From: Ananas comosus
Lineage: Eukaryota; Streptophyta; Magnoliopsida; Poales; Bromeliaceae
NCBI RefSeq assembly: GCF_001540865.1
Contig: NC_033642.1
Location: 1,785,125 to 1,849,124 of the forward strand
Reading direction: 5' to 3'
Length of the DNA: 64,000 nucleotides
The first letter of the stretch is position 1. The number at the start of each line of letters is the position of its first letter. The notes beneath the pieces are model-generated. The model made no database searches, was not told the origin of the DNA, and was given only the letters and a program-made list of their open reading frames with translations. A program made the translations under genes and the position numbers. Shown one piece after another: positions 54,265-64,000 of the stretch.

Positions 54265-55736
54265 CGGCGTGTACTATCCCTGAGGTTTAATTGCTGGAAT
54301 GACTATAGAATTAGTGACTGGTCGACATGTCTGTAAAGTGTCGGAACGAGTCGGAGTCATTTGGCGTAAATTGGATGCGAAAACTGACTCGACGCACTCA
54401 AATAAGTCAAAACTGAAGTTCTAGCAATTTAGGGCGCCCAATAGTGGTTTACGATGCCCAGATCCAAAGTGCTGTTTTGAATAGGATGCTTGTAACATAC
54501 CGAACTTCTAACGTTATGAAGTTACGGGGTATGTTAGTTTGAAAAGCCATTTGAATGGTTCTGATGAAGTTTGGAGGCATTCGGGTGCTTTCGGTGCCCG
54601 TCGAGCACGAAAACGGAACTTGAAAAGCTATGATTCGACCTTGGCCGAAATTCGGCAAGGCGTGTTGAAAAGGTGGTTTAAACGCACTCGAAAACATGTC
54701 TTAGGGGTCTCGGTGCAATTTGAGATGAATCGGAGGCCCCAAGAGCGAAAACAAGTGAAGACGAACCAAAGACTAAAATTGTTGAAAATTTGGCTAAGTC
54801 TGGAATTTTCGAGTTTTCTGGACCTACGGGGTCCGAACCCTGGCTTGAAGGTCCGGACCCCGAGCCGGAAAAATGCACAGTAACAGTGGCATTTTGGTAA
54901 TATATTAGTGGGGGCTTGATCTTAAAATAGGCTATACCCATTCTCTTTCTTCTTCCTCAGCCAAACACCACACACACACAAATGGATAGAGAGCGAAACA
55001 CCTCTCCCTCTCTCTAGATTCCTCTCTCTTCTCTCTAGATCTCTTTCCTAAACTTTGGGATTTGGAGGAGAAGAACCTTGGAAACGCGTGTGGAGCGACG
55101 GTTCGAGCCTTCGTGCGCCCGGTTGAGCGGCGTGCTTCCGTCTCGGCGTTCGCAATTTGGTAAGTATTTAGAATTTGGTTAAATCCTTAATACTTGGTGT
55201 TCTTGTAGCCTCTAATGTATTTCTAGCATGTTTCCTTCATGAGTTTTGGATTAATCGGAGGATGTGATCATGCTAGGACTTATAAGGGGGTTTTGGGATT
55301 TTTAGGGTTTTGATCTAATTTAGCACTATGTTTCTCTAATTGGAGGTTAAAGAAGGATCCCAAGCAACTCTAGGTCGCGGATTGGCGGGCGTTCGGTGGT
55401 CGAGTGCGAGTTCGAGCCGAACAAGGTCATGTGTGCCGCGGGAGGCTGATTGCAAGTGACTACAAGCAATCGGATAGCGTTGCAAGGTGGGTTGTGCTCA
55501 CCGAAGAGATTAGATCACTTCTATGTCGAAGTGAAGTGTTTTTATCATTGATACATATAATGGTAATTAATTGGAAAGCATATGAATGTATGACATAAAT
55601 GCTATGTTGGACTACCATTGGATAATAATGATGACGTGTGATTTTTATTGGTGCATATATATATAGTTGTAGGTTGTGAATGATAATATGAATGTATGAA
55701 TTATATTATGCTAGTTGATGTACCTACTATTGGGAT

Positions 55737-55870
55737 ATGCATGTGGACATTATGAGAACATGCTAGATAAAGTATGCATGGGGACATATTGTGGAAAATG
55801 TAAGATTATATATGCATGTGGACATAGTGTGAATTATGTTAGATGAATATGCATATTGACATCTTGTAGA
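55737..55870. repeat. Short degenerate tandem repeats in LTR B
   Basis: Three to four units of about 50 bp containing TATGCATGTGGACAT(A/T)TTG(A/T)G. Confidence 0.6.
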
Positions 55871-56372
55871 ATATGCTAAATTCGTGTAATGTGAACTTAG
55901 GTCGATAACTCTAGGGTGATTAGAGGACTCGATATTGAAAAACAAGAATATGAGATCTATGAATACTCGATGTGGACAACTAGGATGTCAAGTAGATCGA
56001 GTGGCATTGAACCTAGTGTTATTAAACATAGGTTGGATATGAATCTAGTGTCATGGAATATAGGTTAAACAAGTGAACCTAGAGTCGAGATCTAGGTGGA
56101 AATGACATAAAACCTAGCGTGGTATTGAACTTAGATTATGATATGTAGAGACACCTTGTATGGTTGAATCTAGGTTGTGATTATAATGGTAGCAGAGCCA
56201 CTAGGATGTGCAGGGGTCGAACTGTAGTATACTGGACCTTTGCAAATTGCGATGTTCAAGTGTTTGATATGTATTCCGAACTTTTCCACATTTGGTGGAA
56301 GATCGTAGATGGTATTCCGGCCTAAAAGTTCGATCTCTGGAGTTTTGGCAAATCCTGAGAGTTTTCACTCTT

Positions 56373-56585
56373 AGGGACCGGTCCCTGATAGGAGAGATCG
56401 GTTCCCTCAGAACAGTGCTGCGGCAGGACTTGAGGCAACCGGTCCCTGGCGGGTGAGACCGGTCCCCGAACGCGATTACGCGGGGAGAAACCGGTCCCAT
56501 GTAGGGAGAGACCAGTTCCCGAATGTTGGTTTTGCGGGACAGGCTGAGAGACCGGTCCTAGGTGTCGGGGAGACCAGTCCCTCAG
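56373..56585. repeat. Cluster of ACCGGTCCC motifs in LTR C
   Basis: At least eight exact or near copies of GACCGGTCCC(T/C), including GATCGGTTCCC, CAACCGGTCCCTGG, AGACCGGTCCCCG, GAAACCGGTCCC and GAGACCAGTCCC. They lie 100-300 bp upstream of the pyrimidine-rich leader region. The half-palindromic core ACCGGT suggests a protein-binding array. Confidence 0.85.
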
Positions 56586-57930
56586 CACGAAAACTGCCCA
56601 GACTGGGCAGTGCACAGGTTGTATTTTAGAGGGACCTAGGTGGATTTTGTTACATTTGAAGGCTTATAGAGCCTTTCCTCTCCCTCTTACCCTCATTTCA
56701 CTCCCTCACACTCACTCTAGAGAGAGAAAGAGAAAGAGAAGAAGGAGAAGAAGAAGAAGTTGGAGGAGAGCAAGATCTTAAGGCTTGGAGCATCTTCCTC
56801 TCCCTTTTGCTCACCATTGGAGGCTTGGGGCTTGGGCTAGGAGCTTGATAGAGGATCAATCTTCAACTCTAAAGCATTTTGAGCTTGATTTGGATCTTCT
56901 CTTGAGGTTAGTTGCTTGTTTCTCCCCTCTAGACCTATTTTTGGTAGATTTTGGAAAATGAAACCCTAGATTTGAGATTTATGGTTTATTTTGGAAATTT
57001 TTAATTTGAGGGCTTGGAGACCTAATTGATCGGTTTAGAACCTTCCTCTAGGTTGGGTTGGAAGGGTTCTTGCTCTCTTTGGAAGCTTGGGAAGGGATTT
57101 CATCACAAGAGATGAGTTATGCCCTCTATGCTTAGATGGTTAAAGTTTGAGCTTTCGATGTTCGTTTCGATTGTGTAATTCTTGTTCCTACATCTTTAGG
57201 GTGCTAGGAGGCTAGTGGACACCTTCGTCGGAGCTTACGAAGGGTTTCGGTATCTACGGTGGGTTTGACTTCATGAAAACGGGGCAAAATGGCCCCTATG
57301 CATTACATACTCGTCGTAAAGTTTTTTTGAATGTAAATCCATGCTAGATAGGGTGTATGAAAATTTTAGAACCCTTGAAATGCATGTGCTATGTGTAAGA
57401 TAAATATCACTCTATATAGTAGAGCTATATGTGTAGACTGCATGCATGTGAAAGGTGTGCATCTTTTCAAGTTGAGAACATGTCTCTTATGCTAGAAATG
57501 GTTAGAATTATGTATTCATGAACATAATTATCATGCTTGGACTCGTTGAACAAAAGTGTCATAAAGGGGCACTTGAAACTAGTAAACTATGAAGATGCAA
57601 CATAGAGACATAGTGATAGACCATTGGACATCGACTATATTCTATGTTAGAGACATGATGACATAGTGATAGGCCTTTATGACATTCGATACATTCCATA
57701 TTCATAGACATGAGGACTTGAGACTTGAGATAGACTTATACGCATGCTTGCCATTATGCTCATTCGCACATGCTTGTGAGGGTCGTTCCTTACAGGCCGG
57801 CACTCCGAAGTTAGCCATCGCGATACATATTCGCCGTGCGGGATTGGGCGCCGAAGTAGATTGCCGTGGAAAAGGCTCATTCCTAAGAGTGGGGATGTTG
57901 ACTACCACGGGGCCATTAGGCACGGCACCG

Positions 57931-58017
57931 GCCAGACAGCCTACGGGTGGGTTTTACAGGCCAGACAGCCTTCGGGTGGGTCTTTATGCCAAACAGCCTT
58001 CGGGTGGGTCTTATAAG
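57931..58017. repeat. Triplicated ~31-bp motif in LTR C
   Basis: Three head-to-tail copies of (G)CCAGACAGCCTTCGGGTGG followed by GTCTTA. Confidence 0.85.
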
Positions 58018-58885
58018 ATTAAACTTTCAACAGTTAAAGTGACAAGTGGACATTGACTAGAATAGTAAATAATGACATCTTTACTATTTACATTGAGGAT
58101 ATCGTGTTGGTTGCATACTCATGCTTATACACGTTAGTCACATTCATATACATACTTGTTGTAGTTGCTTTATTACTTATGTAGTTCATGCTAAGTAGAG
58201 ATATCATGGTAGAATAGTACTCATGGTTACATACTTGTTCATTATTTCGCTTTCGTTTATACTTGTACTGACCCTCTTTTGTAGCTTTTGGGCCTAGTGA
58301 CGCATTTCACTGAAGTCAGTAATTACCCACTGGAAACTATTATTTAATAGTTCTCACGCCCTCTGTTTTATAGTTTTATTTCAGAGTCTTCGGCACCAGC
58401 AGAAGCACGGGATCGCGGCAAGGGAGTCGCGTAGCTAGTTAGCGGGGAGCTACTTTTGAGCTTAGGTTGTTTACTCTTTCTTTTATTGTATTAGGAAGAT
58501 AGAGAGATTTTGTGTACCATATATAGAGAGACCACCTATGTACTTGTTTAGCTTTTGTATTGGGATTCCTATTGTTTTAACTTTATGTTTTTACTTAGTG
58601 GATTTACTTTTACATTCCTTACCCTTATTGTAGCTTCTAGATATACCTTGCTCTGATACTTCTAGATGTTTTTTTTATTGTTTTATTTATCGTTTTGCTT
58701 AGACGGCTTATATGTTTTAGACATATGGCGGGTCTGGGCACGCGCAGGGCAGGCTTCTACTGGGTCCCGGGGTGTGACACGAACCTAGATAGGTTGACAG
58801 AATAGGATATGTGACTACCCTTGATATATGAAAAATAGATTCCAGAATCCCAGGACTTATGGTACACCAAGAGTGATTGTGGGGT

Positions 58886-59032
58886 GTGTGCGGCGATTTC
58901 ACCGCCCGGGGCTAAACTATTGTTCGGCGTGTGCGACGATTTCGCCGCCAGATGATTAAGCCAAGTTGTAGATTATGCCGTCGGTTGACTTGAGCCATGG
59001 CTGGGCATGTGCAATGATTTCGCCGCATGGTA
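58886..59032. repeat. Repeated GTGTGCGACGATTTCGCCGC motif in LTR B
   Basis: Three spaced copies: GTGTGTGCGGCGATTTCACC, GTGTGCGACGATTTCGCCGC, GTGCAATGATTTCGCCGC. Confidence 0.75.
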
Positions 59033-59131
59033 GCTAAGTCAATGAGCGCGGTGGGCTATTGTAGCAGCCAGTGCGCGGTAGTCCGCGGATGATTGACTTG
59101 AGGCCAAGTCGAGTGGATAACTTGGATAAGG

Positions 59132-59250
59132 TGGTAGAAACCTTAAAAGCTAGCGGTAAATGGCAAGATCTAAGTTAGTACGTAGAAACCTTAGAAGCTA
59201 GTTGGGCTTGAACTGTGAAACTAAGGTAGTAGAAACCTTAGAGGCTAGTG
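59132..59250. repeat. Repeated GTAGAAACCTTAGAAGCTAG motif in LTR B
   Basis: Three copies of GTAGAAACCTTA(A/G)A(A/G)GCTAG within 120 bp. Confidence 0.8.
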
Positions 59251-60220
59251 GATATGAGCAATGGATAGCAAGATTGAAAGTAGTATCAATTGATCTATTG
59301 GTTGGTTGCATAGTTGCATAAATTGCATGATTTTTATATTACATGTTGAGAGGCATGAACATGATGACTGTCAGTTGCATAAAATACATGATGATATATA
59401 TACATGTGGATATCTGTTGGACTAACATGTTGCAGTGTCTCCTTTGGACCTGGTGAGTCGAGCTCTTCCCTTGGGTGGCCTTACCCACTGAAAACTATGG
59501 ATAATAGTTCTCACCCCACATTATTTTGGGGATTACATGTTCACACGCGAGCGGCTCGGCAGCACTAGGAAAGGGCGTAGCTCCGTAGATAGCACCCTAC
59601 CATTGGACGAGAGATAGTGGTACCCCGAGGTGGTCTAGCTTAAGGGTATAGAAATGAAAGTAACGAACTTGTAATAATCTTGCAATGGTTGATTGTATTT
59701 GAAAGTCGTATGTAAAAGAAAGTGTAATGTAAAATGCAAGTGAGTTGAATGCTTGTAATGACTTAGTTGTTTTATGTTTTTGATACTTCCTTATGCAATC
59801 TGTATGTTGAATACTGTTCCTGGTTGGAACCTCGCGTATTGTATTGATTGCGACGCCAAGAACGTACAGAGGAAACTCTGTCCGTTCGGCGGTCTATTAG
59901 CGGGCCCGAATCCGACCAAATAGGCGGGTCTCAGGGCGTGACAATGCTGAAGTCATTTTGGACCCAGTTTAGGGCGTCCGAAAGTTGAGTCTGAAAGTTC
60001 ACCTCGTGAATATCGAATGTGCTGAGACATGGCTAGTGGTAGGTGAGATTCGTCGGATGAGTTTAGGGCACACCAGACCTCCGAGGTGTGGGCTCGTAAT
60101 GCTGGGAGAAGGTTTAGGGTGCCCAGTTTTTGGTTTAGGGCGCCTGAATCCGGACTTTTTAGCAAAAGTGTAGGTTAAGCCTTGTTATTCTTGTGGTTTA
60201 TTTTACCTATCCAACCCCTC

Positions 60221-60228
60221 TATAAATA
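60221..60228 (+). promoter_or_regulatory. TATA box of LTR A
   Basis: TATAAATA in CCCCTCTATAAATAGATTTG, followed 30-60 bp later by CTCTTTTTCACTCTCC, a typical plant core-promoter layout. Marks the U3/R boundary region of LTR A and supports + orientation. Confidence 0.65.
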
Positions 60229-62579
60229 GATTTGCACGTCCCCCCAGAGCTCTTTTTCACTCTCCTTCACACCCAACCTAAATTCTTCTCTAAATTTCCT
60301 CTAAAATTCCTAAAAAATCCATTTTTCCTATTAGGACATTGGAAATTCAACTCAATTTCAGCAGCAACTTGATCCGATTGGGAAAATTGGTATCCAATGG
60401 AGCTTCCAATTGCTGTGGGGAACTGATTGTCGGACTCTAGAATTGAAGGAAAGGCTATGGAACCACTCCGGTAGCTTTAAATTCAGGTTAGCAACAGTAA
60501 ATTCCTGAATTTCCATAAAACCTGGAATTTTGGCTAAAATTGAGGTTTTTTTGGTTTTTATAGATCTAAATCTTAGTGGAGGTGGATTTTTGAAGTGAAA
60601 TTTGGTTTCTTATCGTTCACTACTGGTTTAGAAGCCTTCCTCACAAGAAATCGCAGCTGGGAAGGTGAGTTTGGCTCAGAATTTAGGTAATTAAGCTTCT
60701 AATGTAGTTTTTTAAGGTTTCGATGGTAAATCTTGGATTTTTGAATCCAAATTTGATGGGGAGCCTATTGCTAGTTGTGGATTGATCCTTCACTCATCCA
60801 TAGAGGTTTTGGATCCCTTTCCACTTGAATTACAAGTGAGAATTTTCCGATTTAAGCTTAATTGCGTGAATTGCTTAAGTGCTGAAATCTGGGTGCAGGT
60901 TTTGGACACCCAGAAGTGAATTCGAATTCTCTTGAGGGACCTTTGGTGGATGAATTGAAATTCAATTTTGTAGGGAGTGGAAGATCAAGTTCTCGTAACC
61001 TTAAAGGTGAGCTTGGACTAAGTTTTACTGAGTTTAAAGCCTGCAATTGAGCTAAATTCTAAGTTGAACTCCTGCATTTTGAGGGTAGCTGTGTGCAATT
61101 CTAGGCTCTGATTTCGGGTGCCTAGAACTCCAGGCAGGAGGGTCCGAATCTTGGAAACCTGAGTTTTTGTTGCAAGTTGTGGCTGGTTCTTTAGCTTTTC
61201 GATCGACTTCTAGTCGTTGTAATAATGTTTAAGGTGGGTTAATATTGACTAAATACTTCAGAATCCCTCCTAAATTATAAAGAATTTCAGTATGGTTTAA
61301 TTGTATCATGTCAATATGTTAGTAGCTCGAATTTAAAGATTTGCATGTTTTTAAATGAAATCTAAATTTGGAGCATGATTTAGTAATTTTAGATAAATTT
61401 TTACAAACTAAACTGGGACTTGACTTTGGAGAAAATTCATTAAACCTACACATGTCACTTTTCGAGAATGTTAACAAATTTAGCTTTAGGAGCTATTTTT
61501 ACTCTTGTATCACCATTTTTAGTGTTAGGTAGATACTTAATTTAGTATAAGTTGAGATTACGCTCATGCTGAGATGCAGAACATATTTTTACAGCAGAGT
61601 TTACGCTGTTCTGTACAATCGGGTGCCATCGAGGCTGATGGTGGACGCAGATCCTTACTTCTTGCGTCAGATTGTGCCGAGAGCACGTAAGCCTTGGTTG
61701 TTAAACCATTTGACACATTTGTATTGATTAATAGCCTGTATGAGCTTGATTTAGTTTGACAAAGATACGCTTGCATACTCGGTTGGGTCACATCCACGAG
61801 TGCCGCTCCGAACTCTGGCTACCTCGGGTTGATGTCGTAGTAGTTCATGTTGGACTTTTGCTCTCCATCAGCTGCTCTCAGGGTGGTGTACGGTATAGCT
61901 TAGACAGGCGGGACGAGCGTATCGCAATCCCTGTAGATTGGGTCAGTGAGGGCTGTTTTATTAGCTAGTGATGCATATATTTACAGAGATCTTGATGTGC
62001 ATAGTGGTAAGATAGTGGCATAATAGTTGTAGAGTTTTATTTCAGCTTATCTTACTATTTCTTTACCTACCAGTTATACTGTTAGTCTCGTAGACTTAGC
62101 GGGTAGGCCGTTGGGGTCGGTGACGGTACCCAGTGAGGACTAGTTTAGTTTATAGTAGTTTTCACACTCGCTGTTGCAATCTTTTCTTGCAGAGCAGCAG
62201 CCGGTTGCCGCTGCTGCTTTTGATCGAGATAAGGGAATCGCGAGCTAGATCCTTGTCTACCCCGATCATCATGTTAGAGAAGTACCCCTATTAGAGATAG
62301 TTTCTTTTTGGGAGTTGCCATGTACATACGGTTGTTTTATTTGTGTATTGACATGAGATTGTATCTGTATGTTGGATGGACAGAGATGTATTTTGAAAAC
62401 TTATATGTACAGTAGGCTTTCTTTATATTTATATGTTTCAGTTTTAGCAGCTCTATACTTTTTGTAGTTACACTTATCTGTTCGCAGGTTCAACTATCAC
62501 TTCATGTACACGAAAAATTTTTATGTATACGGCAAGTCTGTTAGCGAGCTCGATAAATGTGGTAATTCAGGACGTGACA

Positions 62580-62945
62580 CGGCGGGAAATGGGAGCGGAT
62601 CGGGGTGCATGCAAATTCAGGGCTATGAAAAAAAAGCATCCTCCAAGTAGTAAGGCTGTCAACAAGCCGAACACATGAACGCTAGGACTGGCGCGTGTTC
62701 GCTTGTTTATTAAACAAGTCGAACGCGAGTTGATTTGTTAAAATATCAAGCAGAAAAATTCAACTTATGTTCAGTTTATTTATTAACGAGTCGAATACGA
62801 GTCAATTTGTAAACAATAAGCTAGATTGTCAGCTCTACTACTGCTAGATGAAAAGTTGAAATGAAAGAGGACACGACAGGAAATGGGAGCGGATGGGGGC
62901 GCATGCGGATGCTTATGCGGGGCTATGAAATAAAAGCGTCCTCAA
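62580..62945. repeat. Tandem array of ~300-bp units, right part
   Basis: Continues the array broken at 54264: GGGAAATGGGAGCGGAT, CTCCAAGTAGTAAGGCTGTC, CGTGTTCGCTTGTTTATTAA and GAGTCGAATACGAGTCAATT, then the start of a further unit (62866-62945). Confidence 0.8.
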
Positions 62946-63532
62946 AATACTGGACAACAAAATTTACGTAAATTATAAAAGGCTAAAATACATAAAATCT
63001 TTATGTAAAAGAGCCGATTTCTTACTTTTCCTTTCTAACTTTTAAAAAACATATATTTTATCTTTTTAAAATTTTAGAAACCCTTAAAAATTTATCAAAT
63101 AATTTAATATGTCCCATTCCTCAAGTGAAGTACTGAAGTAACTAATTACACCGTCGTTTTGATCTGATATCATGCACATAGTTCCGTAAGACTTAAAAAT
63201 ATAAAAAATAGACAGAACAAAGTATTTTTTTTCTCTTTTAATTTTGATAATTAAGCATGACAATCAAGAATAAGTTAAACCAAACTTACAATTTTCTTTG
63301 TCACTTTTGTTATATGTTAGATACAAAAAAAAAATTGCATTTTGAAGTTTTATAAAACCATATGCAATATATAAGAGTAAAATTGTAATTAATACTTTAA
63401 CTGAAAAAAAGAGTCTGTTGAACTATTTGATAAAGTTTTAAAAAAAAATGTTACCAAAATTAAAATTCCAGGCGCCTATTTGCATATAAGCTAAAGTTCA
63501 GAGGGTCTACGTACGTTTTACCTGACACAAAT
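62946..63532. other. AT-rich intergenic DNA, no gene seen
   Basis: Nothing recognisable beyond A/T-rich sequence. Confidence 0.35.
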
Positions 63533-63655
63533 TTTATGGGGACCGTCTCTATAATGAGACAGTCTCATTTACTGTCCACCGTGCATTAAGATTCGTTCTA
63601 CTCCACAAAAGGACAATTTATAGGATCGTCTTATCATGGAAACTATCCCCATAAA
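63533..63655. mobile_element. Small MITE, TTTATGGGGA termini
   Basis: About 123 bp. Left TTTATGGGGACCGTCTCTAT; the right end, inverted, reads TTTATGGGGATAGTTTCCAT. Imperfect terminal inverted repeats extend over 30 bp or more. The TSD is not clear. Confidence 0.65.
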
Positions 63656-64000
63656 CTTGTTGTTCCCAACTAGGAGGTAATATCCTCGAAATTACACTAT
63701 TATAAAATTTAGACAATTGTTTCACTAAAACAGAACGTTTGATTAGATGTAATTATAAATGCAGTGTAGTTAGAAATATATATAGTTGAAAATACAGCAG
63801 TTATAACTATATGAATTTTATTTGGTTGGATGTAGTAGAAAGCGCTACAAGTATAAATATTTTGTTTGGTTGTATGCAGTTGAGAAATAATTTTTTAAAT
63901 TTTATTATTTTATATATATGATGGTGAAATTACCTCCAATGTAAAAAAGAAAAATAATTTTTGTTTAAAAAATATTGAGGAGGTAAGTATACTTTTTATT
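63656..64000. other. AT-rich end of window
   Basis: Contains GTTTGATTAGATGTAATTAT and TTTGGTTGGATGTAGTAG, suggestive of another MITE that continues past or near the window end. No gene. Confidence 0.35.

Larger units (their letters stand above)
56223..58779 (+). mobile_element. LTR-only element C, inserted in B
   Basis: Starts TGTAGTATACTGGACC and ends CCCGGGGTGTGACA; 2557 bp. Perfect 5-bp direct repeats CGAAC (56218-56222 and 58780-58784). It has an upstream array of ACCGGTCCC motifs (56373-56585), a CCTCTCCCTCTTACCCTC leader near 56680, a triplicated motif at 57931-58015 and the shared TTACCCACTGGAAACTATT block (58324). The 125-codon open frame at 57679-58056 spans the triplication and looks incidental. 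Youngest of the three by nesting. Confidence 0.87.
54491..59943 (+). mobile_element. LTR-only element B, inserted in A
   Basis: Starts TGTAACATACCGAACTTC and ends CTCAGGGCGTGACA. Perfect 5-bp direct repeats ATGCT (54486-54490 and 59944-59948). Own sequence 54491-56222 plus 58785-59943, about 2.89 kb. Contains repeated GTGCGACGATTTCGCCGCC blocks (58886-59032), GTAGAAACCTTAGAAGCTAG blocks (59132-59250) and the TTACCCACTGAAAACTATGG block shared with C. No coding region. Same orientation as A. Confidence 0.85.
54270..62579 (+). mobile_element. LTR-only element A (outermost of three nested)
   Basis: Starts TGTACTATCCCTGAGG and ends TCAGGACGTGACA (TG...CA). Flanked by perfect 5-bp direct repeats CGGCG (54265-54269 and 62580-62584). 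Its own sequence is 54270-54490 plus 59949-62579, about 2.85 kb; the rest is element B. It holds a TATA box (60221-60228), repeated TTTAGGGCGCC motifs, and a pyrimidine-rich leader region. No primer-binding site, polypurine tract or gag/pol frame was found, so it is best read as a solo long terminal repeat of a long-LTR (Tekay/Del-like) Ty3/Gypsy element. The lineage is inferred from length and ends only. Confidence 0.83.

Noticed and set aside
57679..58056. 125-codon ORF in LTR C as a protein gene
   Set aside because: It overlaps the triplicated motif and an LTR with no known coding role; no domain is recognisable.
54270..62579. Full-length LTR retrotransposon with two LTRs
   Set aside because: The 5' and 3' parts are not direct repeats of each other and no gag/pol is present; the three TSD pairs fit three separate LTR-only insertions.

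Overview
The window reads as plant nuclear DNA, most likely from a non-grass monocot. Five gene models have canonical GT/AG introns or single-exon structure. Exons are GC-rich with strong 5' GC bias, introns and intergenic DNA are very AT-rich, and repeats are dense. Some features (long-LTR retrotransposon remnants with reiterated ACCGGTCCC motifs, GAGCCGAACACGAGC hAT-type elements) remind me of pineapple-like genomes, but the sequence alone does not prove the species. Assembly gaps (N runs at 8120-8147 and 46588-46609; single N at 2062, 13108, 27648, 40787, 53308) mostly sit at sequence discontinuities or in low-complexity tracts.

Genes, left to right. (1) About 2.97-3.35 kb (+): the first three exons of a probable pTAC7-like plastid protein, with no continuation found. 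(2) 15.95-25.01 kb (+): a complete eight-exon vacuolar-type acid invertase, with the classic 9-nt mini-exon and all active-site motifs, but no visible N-terminal membrane anchor. (3) 30.50-34.00 kb (+): a complete nine-exon SKU5-like multicopper-oxidase homologue with a poly-Ala signal peptide and a GPI-type tail. (4) 37.70-43.30 kb (-): a complete six-exon Golgi Qb-SNARE, GOS12. (5) 51.15-53.31 kb (-): an intronless PPR-DYW protein, homologous to Arabidopsis At1g68930 as I recall it, whose start codon is lost at an N. The genes are functionally unrelated neighbours (sucrose hydrolysis, cell-wall expansion, Golgi trafficking, organelle RNA editing); I see no pathway cluster.

The rest is a mosaic of mobile DNA, and many insertions can be dated relative to one another through intact target-site duplications (TSDs). 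The most striking are: a 3.74-kb Mutator-like element (43530-47272, perfect 9-bp TSD) carrying a decayed plant-mobile-domain gene about 230 bp upstream of the GOS12 start codon; three LTR-only elements nested like Russian dolls (54270-62579 > 54491-59943 > 56223-58779), each with its own perfect 5-bp TSD, which together split a roughly 300-bp tandem array beside the PPR gene; and a retrotransposon gag relic (35230-36825) split by a Tourist-type MITE and a hAT-type element. In addition there are several fold-back/MITE families, three copies of a tRNA-derived SINE (one with a 13-bp TSD), Mutator-type MITEs with 9-bp TSDs, and microsatellites.

No CRISPR arrays, rRNA genes or convincing stand-alone tRNA genes were seen. 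Exon boundaries were set by eye from splice consensus, reading-frame continuity and family knowledge; no alignment was run.
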